DNA of 64,000 nt. Origin: Streptomyces sp. R44 (lineage in GTDB: Bacteria > Actinomycetota > Actinomycetes > Streptomycetales > Streptomycetaceae). Each line of letters starts with the position of its first letter. Position 1 is the stretch's first letter. The stretch covers positions 1 to 64,000 of the forward strand of contig NZ_CP163444.1 in assembly GCF_041053105.1 (NCBI RefSeq), read 5' to 3'. This document shows, one piece after another, positions 16,258 to 25,143 of the stretch. A program made the position numbers and the translations under genes. The notes under the pieces were generated by a model. The model worked only from the letters and a program-made list of their open reading frames with translations, was not told the origin of the DNA and ran no database searches.

Positions 16258-17562
16258 ATGGAGATCTATGCCCACTGGCTTGATGGTGAGCACCTGCGCG
16301 TGTCCGGGTGGGGTCCGCAGGACACGTCATTGGCCGTCATGCTGAAGATCCAAGCCCTGTTGGGGCACACGGTGGTGCTGAGCGACGTGCAGCTCATCGA
16401 CAGCCATGCGGTACAGGCGCTGTTCGAGACGGAGGACTTCCGGTCCTTCGTGCGCGGCTGCCCGTCGTTCCTGCGCTGTACCACCGCCGCTCCGGCCGGC
16501 AGCGACCCCTTCGCCCTGGTCACCACCGGCCTGCACCGCGCCCTGGAGCCCGGCTGGCTCTCGTCTTCGTTCGACACGGCGGAGCCGCTGGTCAGACTGT
16601 CCGAAGCCGTTCTGGAGCGTGGGGAGGCGAATCCCGGGCCGTTGTTCGCGCGGGGTACCGCGCTGGGCGCACGGTACGAGGAGGGCGGGGTGATCCGGCG
16701 CAGGCTGGAGGCCGTGGCCTGGACCCTGCATCACTTCTCCCGCGAGGCGGGAGTGCCGCTGGGCACGAGCGCCGTGACGCGCCCCTGCTCGTACCGCGAT
16801 GTGTTGGAGGAGGTGGCGGAGCTGCCGGGGCTCCCCGGCCACGACTACGCCCCGGTGGAACGCACCCTTGCCTATCTCGACGAGCACGTGGAGCCGTCGA
16901 ACGGGCACCGCAGGGCCGTGCTCTTCGCCCAGCTCGACGCGACGGACCCGCCACACAGGACGGCGATGTGGAACACCGCGACGCAGGCCTGGAACGCAGC
17001 GGTACAGCGGACGCTGGGCACCGACGGGGCGTCCCCGCGGTCGCTCCCGAAAGCGGCCGACATCGGGCTCTACCTCGGGCGTCCGACGGACGCGCTCTTC
17101 GAGCCCGCCGGCCCCGGGGCCACAGCCCCTGCGGAACACGGGATGGCCCCGGGCAACCTGGCGGCGGTCGCCGAACTGGGCTGGCAGGACATCGCGAAGA
17201 TCCATCAGGACGAGGTCGTGACCCGTCGGCGCGACGCCTTCCAGGCGGCGCTGCGCGCCGGGGACGCGGCCGCGGCCGACGACGCCCTGCCCGCACTGCT
17301 GCGGGCGGTCCGGCGAAAGCTGCCGGCCTCCGCAGAACGGCCCGGGCGGATCGCCTGGGCCGCGGCCGAGACCGGCCTCGGGCTCGCCGGCGCGGGGCTG
17401 GCGCTCGGCACCGGCGAGACCCTCGGTCTCGTGGGCCCTGCGCTGGCGTTCGGCCTGGCCGCCGAGCGGCTGCTCCGGGGCGGCCGCAACCGGTCGCACA
17501 TCGTCAACACGCTGATGACGGCGGGTGGAAGAGGGACCTGGGCCCGGCGCGGCGAAGCCTGA
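16258..17562 (+). CDS. Hypothetical protein, 434 residues
   Basis: No family is recognised. The N-terminal third resembles a swapped alpha/beta domain (MEIYAHWLDGEHLRVSGWG; VVLSDVQLIDSHAVQALFET) with LSDVQLIDSHAV possibly a buried beta-alpha unit. The middle is helical and charged. The C-terminal 90 residues contain two Gly/Ala-rich hydrophobic stretches (AAAETGLGLAGAGLALGTGE; VGPALAFGLAAERLL) separated by a short turn, which could be a membrane hairpin or an amphipathic bundle. A GGAAGGGGGAACC ribosome site precedes the ATG. The gene is alone between repeat elements, so context gives no function. Such architecture recurs in phage-defence and effector proteins, but that is only a guess. Confidence 0.6.
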   Translation: MEIYAHWLDGEHLRVSGWGPQDTSLAVMLKIQALLGHTVVLSDVQLIDSHAVQALFETEDFRSFVRGCPSFLRCTTAAPAGSDPFALVTTGLHRALEPGWLSSSFDTAEPLVRLSEAVLERGEANPGPLFARGTALGARYEEGGVIRRRLEAVAWTLHHFSREAGVPLGTSAVTRPCSYRDVLEEVAELPGLPGHDYAPVERTLAYLDEHVEPSNGHRRAVLFAQLDATDPPHRTAMWNTATQAWNAAVQRTLGTDGASPRSLPKAADIGLYLGRPTDALFEPAGPGATAPAEHGMAPGNLAAVAELGWQDIAKIHQDEVVTRRRDAFQAALRAGDAAAADDALPALLRAVRRKLPASAERPGRIAWAAAETGLGLAGAGLALGTGETLGLVGPALAFGLAAERLLRGGRNRSHIVNTLMTAGGRGTWARRGEA

Positions 17563-17887
17563 CAGAGCACTGGGTGCCGGGCGATCGAGCGGTCGGCGCC
17601 TCTGCCCTGATACACGCCTCAGGCGGCGCTGAACCGGTGGGCACGGCCGCCGCGCCCCCTACGAGAGGCAGGGGACGTTGTCGGTGGCGGCCGGTACGTT
17701 GCCGATCACGGGTGTCCATCTGGTGAGCGTCACCGCGCAGGACTGGTCACACCTCGGGGAGGACGGGAACGGGGACGTCGCCGCCGCGCCGAACACCGAG
17801 CTGGAGCGGCGCGGGCTGCCCCCCCCGTTACCTTTTCACGGCTCCGCAATGGAGCCTCCGACCTCGGGTCCGGCATGACTTCCCCCT
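17563..17887. other. Intergenic region before IS110
   Basis: About 325 bp. It holds a weak hairpin (GGCTCC loop GGAGCC near 17840) and short open frames without family resemblance. No RNA gene or operator was seen. Confidence 0.35.
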
Positions 17888-18060
17888 CCTGTTGTTGATG
17901 ATCCGGGGGGTGGTGTCACCGGGTCCGGAGGCATCGACGGACCGCTATCGAGGGGCTTGAGCACCGGCTTCACCCGAGCCGGAAGAGCTCTCCGTAACGT
18001 GGATGTGGCAGCTCGGTGCCGAGGCAAGGCCGGACGAAAGCGTGATGGAGGGGCCTGCAC
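17888..18060 (+). ncRNA. IS110 left-end non-coding region; candidate bridge RNA
   Basis: IS110-group elements encode a structured bridge RNA in the non-coding end upstream of the recombinase. These 170 bp are conserved with 37606-37774 in front of the second copy, although that copy's coding part has decayed. The conserved part includes a hairpin CCGGCT/AGCCGG with loop TCACCCG and the run GAAGAGCTCTCCG. Conservation begins at TGTTGTT.ATGATCCGGGG, which probably marks the element's left end. The RNA boundaries and guide loops cannot be set from sequence alone. Confidence 0.5.
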
Positions 18061-19263
18061 GTGATCGACATCGGCGACATCGACGTATTCCTCGGCCTGG
18101 ACGTCGGCAAGGGCGAACACCACGCCACCGCCGTCACCCCGGCCGGGAAGAAGGCGTTCGACAAGCGGCTGCCCAACACCGAACCCAGGCTCCGCGAGCT
18201 GTTCGCGAAACTCCAGGCCAAGCACGGAACGGGGCTGGTCGTGGTCGACCAGCCGGCCTCGATCGGGGCCCTGCCGCTGGCGGTCGCGAGGGACATGGGC
18301 TGCCCTGTCGCCTACTTGCCCGGCCTGACGATGCGGCGAATCGCCGACCTCTACGCAGGCGAGGCCAAGACCGACGCGAAGGACGCGTTCATCATCACCG
18401 ACGCCGCCCGAGCGATGCCCCACACCCTGCGGGCCATCGACGGCGAGGACGAGACAGTCGCCGAGCTGGAGATGATCGTCGGCTTCGACGACGACCTGGC
18501 CGGCGAGGCAACCCGGGTCGCCAACCGGCTGCACGGCCTGCTCACCCAGATCCATCCGTCGCTGGAACGGGTCCTGGGGCCGCGGTTGCAGCACCCAGCC
18601 GTCCTCGCCCTGCTGGAGCGGTTCGGCTCACCCGCCCAGATCCGCAAGGCGGGCAGGCGCCGACTGGTCACGTTGTTACGGCCGAAGGCGCCGCGGATGG
18701 CCGAGCGGCTGGTTGAAGAGATCTTCGCGGCCCTGGACGAGCAGACCGTCACCGTTCCCGGCACGGACGCGGCCTCACTGATCGTCCCGAGCCTGGCCAG
18801 CTCACTGACGGCCGTCCTGGACCAGCGCAAACTACTGGCCGGGCGAATCGAGGAACTGCTGGAGGCACACCCTCTTTCGAAGGTCCTGATCTCGATGCCG
18901 GGAGTCGGCGTCAGGACCGGAGCCAGGATCCTGATCGAGGTCGGCGACGGCAGCACCTTCCCGACCGCCGGCCACCTCGCCGCCTACGCCGGTCTTGCCC
19001 CGGCAACCCGCAGTTCGGGGTCGTCGATCCGCGGCGAACAGCCGTCCCGAAGGGGAAACAAGCAGCTCAAACGGGCCTTCTTCCTCTCCGCGTTCGCTGC
19101 CTTGGGCGACCCGGCGTCGCGGGCCTACTACGACAAGAAGATCGCCCAGGGAAAGCACCACACCCAGGCCCTGCTCTGCCTCGCCCGACGCCGGGCCGAC
19201 GTCCTCTTCGCAATGCTCCGCGACGGAACCTTCTACGAGTCCCGGCCTACCGCAGTGGCATGA
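18061..19263 (+). CDS. IS110-family transposase (recombinase)
   Basis: The 400-residue GTG-start protein has the DEDD RuvC-like domain of IS110: FLGLDVGKGEHHATAV (first Asp, about residues 10-25), LVVVDQPASIGALPLAVARD (Glu-equivalent region), IADLYAGEAKTDAKDAFIIT (closing Asp pair). It also has the C-terminal Transposase_20 domain with the HhH-like VLISMPGVGVRTGARILIEV and the catalytic-Ser region LAPATRSSGSS. Length and motifs are complete, so it is likely functional. IS110 enzymes cut and rejoin DNA without terminal repeats, guided by the upstream bridge RNA. A damaged relative lies at 37.8 kb. Confidence 0.92.
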   Translation: MIDIGDIDVFLGLDVGKGEHHATAVTPAGKKAFDKRLPNTEPRLRELFAKLQAKHGTGLVVVDQPASIGALPLAVARDMGCPVAYLPGLTMRRIADLYAGEAKTDAKDAFIITDAARAMPHTLRAIDGEDETVAELEMIVGFDDDLAGEATRVANRLHGLLTQIHPSLERVLGPRLQHPAVLALLERFGSPAQIRKAGRRRLVTLLRPKAPRMAERLVEEIFAALDEQTVTVPGTDAASLIVPSLASSLTAVLDQRKLLAGRIEELLEAHPLSKVLISMPGVGVRTGARILIEVGDGSTFPTAGHLAAYAGLAPATRSSGSSIRGEQPSRRGNKQLKRAFFLSAFAALGDPASRAYYDKKIAQGKHHTQALLCLARRRADVLFAMLRDGTFYESRPTAVA

Positions 19264-19269
19264 GATCGC

Positions 19270-19605
19270 TCACGAGTCGCGCTGCATGGACGTCGAGAGG
19301 GGCGACTCGCAGTCGAAATCGAAAGTCTCTACGGCGGCGTCAGCGGGAAAGTCTGGGTGGTCGTGCCAGATTCCAGCCAAGGCGACCAGCAGGTTCCACG
19401 AGGCGGTTGCATGCAGCTCCGTCTCCCCTGAGTGCTCAGCCGGTGAGTTTCGGTGGAAGATCACCGCCGCGATCTGTTTGTTCGCGGCCAGGCGCAGGGC
19501 TGCGGCCGTGCGGCGGGCTTCGCCTTGAAGCGGAGCGGTTTCGGGGATGCGTGCCGACACGAAGCCAGCCAGCCGTGCGACCTGGTCCTCAGTGATCCGT
19601 TCCAC
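19270..19605 (-). CDS. Hypothetical protein, 111 residues
   Basis: MERITEDQVARLAGFVSARI..., helical, with SGETELHATASWNLLVALAG and WHDHPDFPADAAVETFDFDC. It is soluble and acidic. The upstream AGGGG is a weak ribosome site. Similar small proteins without assigned function are common in Streptomyces. It converges on the IS110 transposase with only 6 bp between stop codons, which suggests that IS110 inserted beside or within its 3' region. Confidence 0.55.
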   Translation of the reverse strand: MERITEDQVARLAGFVSARIPETAPLQGEARRTAAALRLAANKQIAAVIFHRNSPAEHSGETELHATASWNLLVALAGIWHDHPDFPADAAVETFDFDCESPLSTSMQRDS

Positions 19606-19682
19606 TCATACCCCTGCGGCTAGCAACCCTATTCACCTGCGACGGCGCCAACTATCGCACCGGGCTGACACCGCCATGGGCG

Positions 19683-20509
19683 ATGGAAGGCCTAGACAGC
19701 TTGACCAAAGACATAGGGGCACACCCCCTTTACGAGCTGCGGCAGGTCGCAGGGGAGGCGCCGGGCTGGTTCGAGGAGAAGGCCAGCCCGTCCATGGACG
19801 GCTTCGTGGCGCTGTGCAGGACACGGCTGACCAACGCGGAGCTGTCGGCCGTGATCGGACACGGCTCCCTGCGCTGGACGCCCGTCCTGGTCCTGCCCGC
19901 GCTCGCCGACGCCGCTCTGTGTGTGCCCGTGCTCCGGATGCTCGCCCGGCCCGAGGCCGGCGCGTCCAAGACGGAGGCACCGCGGGGCGCCGCTGATGTG
20001 GCCTCGTTCGTGAAGCTGTCCCTGGCGGTCGTCTTCCGCTCCATCGTCTTCACCGGCGTATGCACCTTCATCTCCCTCTACGCCCAGCAGCGCATGCAGG
20101 GCAGCACCACCGCGGGCACCATCGCCTGGTCCTGCTGTTCCTGGGCGGCGCAGGCGGCTCGGTCCTGGGAGGGTCCCTGGTCAACCGCTACGACCGCGTC
20201 CATGTCTCCCGCTGGTCCTACCTGCTCTCCATCGCCGCCGTGACCGGAATGATCTACGCACCCGGCCCGGCCATGTTCCTCCTCGTGGCCCTCACCTCCG
20301 TCGGCCTGTACGTCCCCTTCTCCCTCCAGGTCACCCTGGGCCAGGATTACCTGACCTCCCGTATCGCTACTGCCAGCGGCGTCACCCTCGGCCTCACCGT
20401 CAGCATCGGCGGCCTCATCAGCCCCCTGCTGGGACACCTGGCCGACTCCACCTCCCTGAAGACAGCCCACACCCCCCTGATCGCCATGCCTGCCCTGAGC
20501 TGGCTCCTC
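19683..20509 (+). pseudogene. MFS transporter remnant (fosmidomycin-resistance-like)
   Basis: From about 19865 the translation holds middle and late MFS segments: LRWTPVLVLPALADAALCVP, SLAVVFRSIVFTGVCTFISL YAQ, and after a one-base frame change near 20125 GGSVLGGSLVNRYDRVHVSR (MFS signature loop), WSYLLSIAAVTGM, MFLLVALTSVGLYVPFSLQV, TASGVTLGLTVSIGGLISPL. The first half of the transporter is missing and replaced by unrelated DNA. The C-terminus ends exactly where the 55-bp direct repeat starts. Inactive. Confidence 0.75.
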
Positions 20510-20564
20510 GGCCGACGGTCGACCGCGTTTCGTCACCTGGGCAAGCCCATTCCGTCGGTGGCAC
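20510..20564 (+). repeat. 55-bp direct repeat, left copy
   Basis: Begins GGCCGACGGTCGACCGCG and ends CCATTCCGTCGGTGGCAC. It is identical at 54 of 55 positions to 21783-21837. It lies at the broken 3' end of the MFS gene and flanks the quinone oxidoreductase gene. Confidence 0.9.
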
Positions 20565-20670
20565 CCTTCTCCCACGTGGGCACGAGACGGCTACGACACC
20601 TCACCGCGAGCGGGAATCGGATCGCCACGACCGGAGTTGGTGAGGGAAGTTAGCCGTTTCAGGAGGGGTC

Positions 20671-21642
20671 ATGCGAGCGATACAGGTTTCCGAAGTGGGC
20701 GGTCCCGAGGTGCTGCGACTGGTCGACATTGATCAACCGATGCCGGGCCCGGGCCAGGCGGTCGTGGAGGTCGCCGCGTCCGGCGTCAACTTCCTCGACG
20801 TATACCACCGCCAGGGCCGGTACACCCTCCCGCTGCCCTTCACCCCGGGCACTGAGGGCGCGGGCACGGTCCTCGAGGTTGGACCCGGCGTCACCCACGT
20901 CGCTGTGGGAGACCGGGTCGGCTGGGTGGAGATTCCCGGCACCTATGCCGAGCAGGCAGTCGTGGACTCCTCCCGGCTCGTGCCCCTGCCCGACGGCGTC
21001 GACTTCGAGGCCGCCGCCGCCGTGCTGCTGCAGGGCATGACGGCGCACTACCTCGTCAAGGACGCCTACCCGGTCCAGCCAGGCGACACGGTGCTCGTGC
21101 ACGCTGCTGCCGGCGGCATGGGGCTTGTGCTGACCCAGCTCATCACCCACCTCGGCGGCAGAGTGATCGGCACAACCTCGACACCGGAGAAAGCCCAGCT
21201 GGCGCGGCGCGCCGGGGCCGCCGAGGTGATCCTCTACTCCGCAGTGGACGATCTCGCCGCCGAGGTGAAGCGGCTCCATGGCGGCCAGGGCCTGCCTGTC
21301 GTCTTCGACGGCGTCGGCAGGGACACCTTCGATGCGAGCCTCGCCAGCCTGCGAACCCGCGGCCACCTGGTGCTCTTCGGCGCCGCGAGTGGTGCAGTGC
21401 CGCCCTTCGACCCCATCCGGCTCGCCCACGGCGGTTCGCTGACCCTGATCCGGCCAAGCCTCGGGGACTTCATCGCCGATCGGTCCGAGCTGCTCCGGCG
21501 CGCCGCCGACGTGCTCGAATTGGTGCGCACCAAGGTCCTTGAGACCAGCGTGACGGCCCGCTACCCGCTCGCCGAGGTCGCCCAAGCTCACCGCGATCTG
21601 GAGGCCCGGCGTACCACCGGCAAGCTACTCGTCATCCCCTAG
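20671..21642 (+). CDS. NADPH:quinone oxidoreductase (zeta-crystallin type MDR)
   Basis: 323 residues, complete, with an AGGAGGGG ribosome site. The N-terminal GroES-like domain (VEVAASGVNFLDVYHRQGRY, PFTPGTEGAGTVLEVGPGVT) is followed by the Rossmann domain with VLVHAAAGGMGLVLTQLITH (nucleotide-binding Gly motif, about residues 143-162), then VIGTTSTPEKAQLARRAGA and GRDTFDASLASLRTRGHLVL. The Cys/His zinc ligands of alcohol dehydrogenases are absent, as expected for the quinone oxidoreductase branch. It reduces quinones or related carbonyls using NADPH. It lies alone between the two 55-bp direct repeats, so it may have arrived as a unit. Confidence 0.9.
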   Translation: MRAIQVSEVGGPEVLRLVDIDQPMPGPGQAVVEVAASGVNFLDVYHRQGRYTLPLPFTPGTEGAGTVLEVGPGVTHVAVGDRVGWVEIPGTYAEQAVVDSSRLVPLPDGVDFEAAAAVLLQGMTAHYLVKDAYPVQPGDTVLVHAAAGGMGLVLTQLITHLGGRVIGTTSTPEKAQLARRAGAAEVILYSAVDDLAAEVKRLHGGQGLPVVFDGVGRDTFDASLASLRTRGHLVLFGAASGAVPPFDPIRLAHGGSLTLIRPSLGDFIADRSELLRRAADVLELVRTKVLETSVTARYPLAEVAQAHRDLEARRTTGKLLVIP

Positions 21643-22044
21643 GGCAACCGACGGAATTGACTGACCTGCAGGAATGTGGCTTCCGCCGGGCGTCGATCCC
21701 GCGCAGGTGTGTCCGCGATCCCGGGTGATGACCGCTAACGGGAGCCAGCTGCGGTGCGAGCGCAGGCAGAGCCGAGATGCCCGGCCGACCGTCGACCGCG
21801 TTTCGTCACCTGGGCAAGCCCATTCCGTCGGTGGCACAACAAGGCCCGCACAGCGAACGAGGGCGTGCCCGCACTCCAGATCGCTTCCCTCATCGGCTGG
21901 TTCGGTGAGCTTGTCCAAGATCAACCCAGACACGACCCGCAGCCTCCCACCGCCCGACCCGCCCGGACAGTCCGCTGTCAAGCACAGTGGACCCGGGCGA
22001 CCGGATGAAGCCGGCCCGGCCTGTCGGCAAACGATCGCCTGACA
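21643..22044. other. Intergenic region containing the second 55-bp repeat
   Basis: About 400 bp without a convincing gene. Apart from the repeat at 21783-21837 it contains GAGCTTGTCC and AGATCGCTTCC stretches that do not translate into known families. Confidence 0.35.
21783..21837 (+). repeat. 55-bp direct repeat, right copy
   Basis: Second copy of 20510-20564, same orientation, one mismatch (position 8). The unit from copy to copy is 1273 bp and contains only the quinone oxidoreductase gene and short flanks. Confidence 0.9.
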
Positions 22045-22134
22045 GGGACCATCCCCGCGCAGGCTGGGAGCAGGAGCTCGACCCCGAGTCGGGGCTCTAC
22101 GAGTGGCGACCAACCCCCCAGGCGCGGGGAACAG
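22045..22134 (+). CRISPR. Two CRISPR repeats with exact 61-bp period
   Basis: Units 22045-22073 (GGGACCATCCCCGCG...CTGGGAGCAG) and 22106-22134 (GCGACCAACCCCCC...GCGGGGAACAG) start 61 bp apart with a 32-bp spacer. The second unit ends six bases before the stop of the small membrane-protein gene. Confidence 0.75.
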
Positions 22135-22140
22135 GTTGTG

Positions 22141-22404
22141 TCAGGTGCGGGCCTGATCAGGCTTCCGTCCCGTGAATCCCTGGGTCGCTTTCGCCAAAAG
22201 ACCGGTTGACCACGAGGCCAGAGTCTTGATCAGTGACAGAGTGTTCTTCTGCTTGTGATCGGCCATCCATGGCCACGCCATCCAGGCGGGCAGCAGGCCC
22301 ACGGTCACGATCAGTAGAGGCACCATGCCCACAAGGGCGCACAGCACCAGACACAGGGGGATGATCGTGCGGGAAGAGATCCACGAGAACACGTCTTGAA
22401 GCAT
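22141..22404 (-). CDS. Small membrane protein, about 87 residues
   Basis: MLQDVFSWISSRTIIPLCLV... The product carries one long or two short membrane helices (IIPLCLVLCALVGMVPLLIV and TVGLLPAWMAWPWM) followed by a basic tail (KQKNTLSLIKTLASWSTGLL AK). The start could be nine codons upstream (22431). The family is unknown. The gene lies between CRISPR repeats on its right-hand (5') side (weak units at 22410-22500) and left-hand side (22134), as if it sits inside a former array. Small hydrophobic proteins of this type can be toxins or membrane effectors, but no direct evidence is visible. Confidence 0.5.
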   Translation of the reverse strand: MLQDVFSWISSRTIIPLCLVLCALVGMVPLLIVTVGLLPAWMAWPWMADHKQKNTLSLIKTLASWSTGLLAKATQGFTGRKPDQART

Positions 22405-22409
22405 CGTGA

Positions 22410-22500
22410 AGGCACCATCCGTCGCCCCCAAGGGGGCTTACCCTCGCAGCGGCTCTCGCCGCGAGACGGAGTTGGCACCATCACCGGACGGGCAGGGCCG
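22410..22500 (+). CRISPR. Two very weak CRISPR-like units
   Basis: GGCACCATCCGTCGCCCCC (from 22411) and GGCACCATCACCGGACGGGC (from 22474) are 63 bp apart and share the CACCATC core with the repeats elsewhere. Their 3' halves are poorly conserved. They are listed only because of position and spacing. Confidence 0.3.
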
Positions 22501-22850
22501 TCCTTTCCATGGGCATCAAATGGCCATGGCAGAGGGTTGCCGGAGCTTCAACGGGCCGTATCCCTCAGCTCCTCTTCAAGGTGCGCGAGCATCCGACTCG
22601 CGCACCGACAGATTACCCATCAGCGAGGGTCTAAACCACTCTCGATGGACACCTGGTGAAGCGTGGTCACCTTGTCCGCCCGGGGCGCCCACGCCAGGAC
22701 GAGGGCCTGCCGGGGGTCACACACCACGGCAAGGCCGCGGGCCAGCACGACGCCCTGGCCGGCCACTGGACGCGTCCGACGAGCAGCTGAAGGACGAGCG
22801 GGGCGCCAGGGCCCAGGACGTGGACGCCGTCGGCCTCAGTCGGGCCCTGG
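22501..22850. other. Intergenic region without a supported gene
   Basis: About 350 bp between the CRISPR-like units and the VOC gene. Translations give low-complexity Arg/Gly peptides. I see no promoter or RNA structure worth naming. Confidence 0.35.
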
Positions 22851-23486
22851 TCAGATCGTGACCGGGCCGTGGGCGGTGGCGAACTCAACCGAGACCAGGC
22901 CCGGTTCCTCATCCTCGACCCAGGTGACGTCAATCTGGTCAAGGGGGTGGTCGGCCGGTTCGCCAAGGAATTCGGCGATGGAGGCGGCGTCGCCGGCGAT
23001 GGAGACCCCGTGGATGGTGGTGGAGGTGCGCGGGTCGGCGCTCGGGCGCTCCTCGATGGGGACCAGCCATTCGAGGAAGTACGGCAGTTGCGGGTCCTCC
23101 ATCAGTTCCAGCAGGCCGATCTGCTTCCACCTCAGGTCGAACCCGTCGGGGCGGACGCGATGACCCTCGGCCGACGTGCGGCCGAGGCGGGTCTCGACCG
23201 GGGCCATGTCGTCGACGGAGACCACCCAACCGAGCCAACCGCCGCCCTCGGCGGCACGGTGCGCGACCGCCCGGCCGAAGGGTGCACGGTCGGCGGCGGG
23301 GTGGTCGAGTGTGGTGACGACCTCGACGTAGGTACCGCCGCTCAGCGGGAGAACGAAATTACGGGTGCCGAATCGCGGATGCACACCCCCGTCGACGAAC
23401 CCGGCGCCGAGGGCCGATCCGATCCACTGCACGGTCGAGACGAAACTGTCGCGGGCCACCGCATAGGACACATGATCAAGTCGCAC
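22851..23486 (-). CDS. VOC-superfamily (glyoxalase-like) protein
   Basis: 211 residues with two related halves. The first opens RLDHVSYAVARDSFVSTVQW and continues FVDGGVHPRFGTRNFVLPLS, GGTYVEVVTTLDHPAADRAP. The second contains LEWLVPIEERPSADPRTST and TIHGVSIAGDAASIAEFLGE. The HV and YVE positions match metal-ligand sites of vicinal-oxygen-chelate enzymes of the Glyoxalase_3-like group. The GTG at 23486 is chosen since family homology starts there (VRLDHVSYAV). The substrate is unknown. No operon partner. Confidence 0.8.
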   Translation of the reverse strand: MRLDHVSYAVARDSFVSTVQWIGSALGAGFVDGGVHPRFGTRNFVLPLSGGTYVEVVTTLDHPAADRAPFGRAVAHRAAEGGGWLGWVVSVDDMAPVETRLGRTSAEGHRVRPDGFDLRWKQIGLLELMEDPQLPYFLEWLVPIEERPSADPRTSTTIHGVSIAGDAASIAEFLGEPADHPLDQIDVTWVEDEEPGLVSVEFATAHGPVTI

Positions 23487-23628
23487 CGCCCCATCATCAC
23501 CCGACAACCCGCACAAAACCCCGACGCCACGCCCGCCACCCCGGCCGCGTCCGCTGTTGCTTCAGCCGTGGAGCGGACCGATCATCTTTATCCCGGCGGG
23601 GGACGCCCACCGCCCCCATTCAGACGGT

Positions 23629-23657
23629 GGGACCATCCCCACACAGGCGGGGAGCAG
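23629..23657 (+). CRISPR. Isolated CRISPR repeat
   Basis: GGGACCATCCCCACACAGGC followed by GGGGAGCAG, 29 bp, close to the best copy at 15666. No convincing neighbour unit lies at plus or minus 61 bp. It marks the left edge of the arsenic island. Confidence 0.6.
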
Positions 23658-23919
23658 TCGAACCCCATACGAACCCGCAGGTCAGAGGCTCGCGCCGGAG
23701 CTCCCCTGGAACGCCTCCTCTGGATTCTGGGAACGCGTAGGGGATCTTCGCAGGTCACCGTGGGTACGTCCGGTGACTGACGACTGAGGTCTCTCCTCCC
23801 TCAATGCATGTCTCCGCGTCGGCTGCGGTCGGGGCGTCTCGTCCTGCTGCCAGCTGCTCTCGTCTCGTCTCGTCGATGGAGGCTGTCGGCTGGCCGTGCG
23901 CGCAGTTGCCTCGACCTGC

Positions 23920-25143
23920 TCAGGTGTGGGGGCGGACGGTGGTGCCGAGGGCGATGAGTGCGGCTGCGGCTCCGAGCCCGGCGAGCAGGCCGAAGAGCTG
24001 GGGTGTGCCGCCGAGTGGCGGGGCGAGGACGGCGCTGGTGAAGGGGGCGAGGGCGGACGCTGTCATGGCAGGGGCGCTGAGGATGCCGGAGAGGCGTCCG
24101 TAGTGGGTGGCGCCCCAGCGGTCGGTGATGGCGGTGGCCTGGAGGAGGGTGAGGTTGCCGCGGACCATGCCCGCGACGACCGACACCACGATCAGCAGGC
24201 CGTACGGCCCGGGGACGACAGCGAACGCGGCGGTGGTCAGGGCGCCGAGGGCGACGAGGGCGGCGGTGCGGGTGATGGTGCCGGTGTTCCGGGCGAGGCC
24301 GGCGTAGAGGGTGCGGCCGAGGGTCTGGCCGGCGCCGCCGAGTCCGAGGGCCCAGGCGGCCTGGCTGGTGGTGTAGCCGCGTTCGAGCAGGAGGGGGACG
24401 AGGGTGACGACGACGGCGTACATCGCGAACGCCGAGAGCGTGAAAGCCAGTCCGAGCAGCAGGAACGGGCTGCTGCGCACGACCTCTTGCGGCGTTGAGG
24501 TCACGCCGGTGGGCGTGGGTGGGGCTGGTGGCCAGGGGGCGCGCAGGGCGAGAGCATGGGCCGGGATCGTGATCGCGGCGAGGATGCCCGCGAGGACGAG
24601 GTAGGTGGTGCGCCAGGTGAGGTGGTCGGCGAGGGTGGCGGTGAGGGGTGCGAAGGCGGTGGAGGCGAGGCCGCCGGCGAGGGTGACGATGGTCAGGGCG
24701 CGGACGTGATCAGGCGCGAAGTAGCGGGTGAGCGTGGCGAAGGCGGGCTGGTAGAACGTCGCGGCCATGGCGAACCCCGCCAGCATCCAACCCGCGAAGA
24801 ACACCGGCAGGTTCGGTGCCAGGGCCACGACCACCAGACTCGCGGCGCCCGCGGCAGAGCCGGCGGTCATCACAGTGCGGGGACCGTGGTGGTCGATGAT
24901 CCGACCGACCCGGATCCCGGCGATGCCGGAGACGACGAGGGCGAGGGAGAACGCGGCCATCGTGGCGGTGGTCGGCCAGCCGGTCGCGGCGGTGATCTGG
25001 GGGTTGAGGACGGGGAAGGCGTAGTAGACGATCCCCCAGCTGGTGATCTGCGTCGCGCACAGGGCGGGCAGTACGGCGCGGGGCCGCGACTGGACCCCCG
25101 TCCCGGTCGCGGCCCCGTCGTTGTGGGTGTTGAGGTCGGTCAC
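23920..25143 (-). CDS. MFS transporter of the arsenic island
   Basis: 407 residues with about 12 membrane helices. MFS landmarks are GIRVGRIIDHHGPRTVMTAG (loop 2-3 signature), AATFYQPAFATLTRYFAPDH and RGNLTLLQATAITDRWGATH YGRLSG. Its ATG overlaps the stop of the upstream flavoprotein gene by four bases (25140-25143), so the two are translationally coupled. Given the island it may export an organoarsenical or a modified arsenic compound (ArsJ- or ArsQ-like role), but specificity cannot be read from sequence. The gene is long and complete. Confidence 0.85.
   Translation of the reverse strand: MTDLNTHNDGAATGTGVQSRPRAVLPALCATQITSWGIVYYAFPVLNPQITAATGWPTTATMAAFSLALVVSGIAGIRVGRIIDHHGPRTVMTAGSAAGAASLVVVALAPNLPVFFAGWMLAGFAMAATFYQPAFATLTRYFAPDHVRALTIVTLAGGLASTAFAPLTATLADHLTWRTTYLVLAGILAAITIPAHALALRAPWPPAPPTPTGVTSTPQEVVRSSPFLLLGLAFTLSAFAMYAVVVTLVPLLLERGYTTSQAAWALGLGGAGQTLGRTLYAGLARNTGTITRTAALVALGALTTAAFAVVPGPYGLLIVVSVVAGMVRGNLTLLQATAITDRWGATHYGRLSGILSAPAMTASALAPFTSAVLAPPLGGTPQLFGLLAGLGAAAALIALGTTVRPHT

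Noticed and set aside
23568..23600. Possible extra CRISPR unit left of 23629
   Set aside because: Only ATC and a G-run match; not distinguishable from background.
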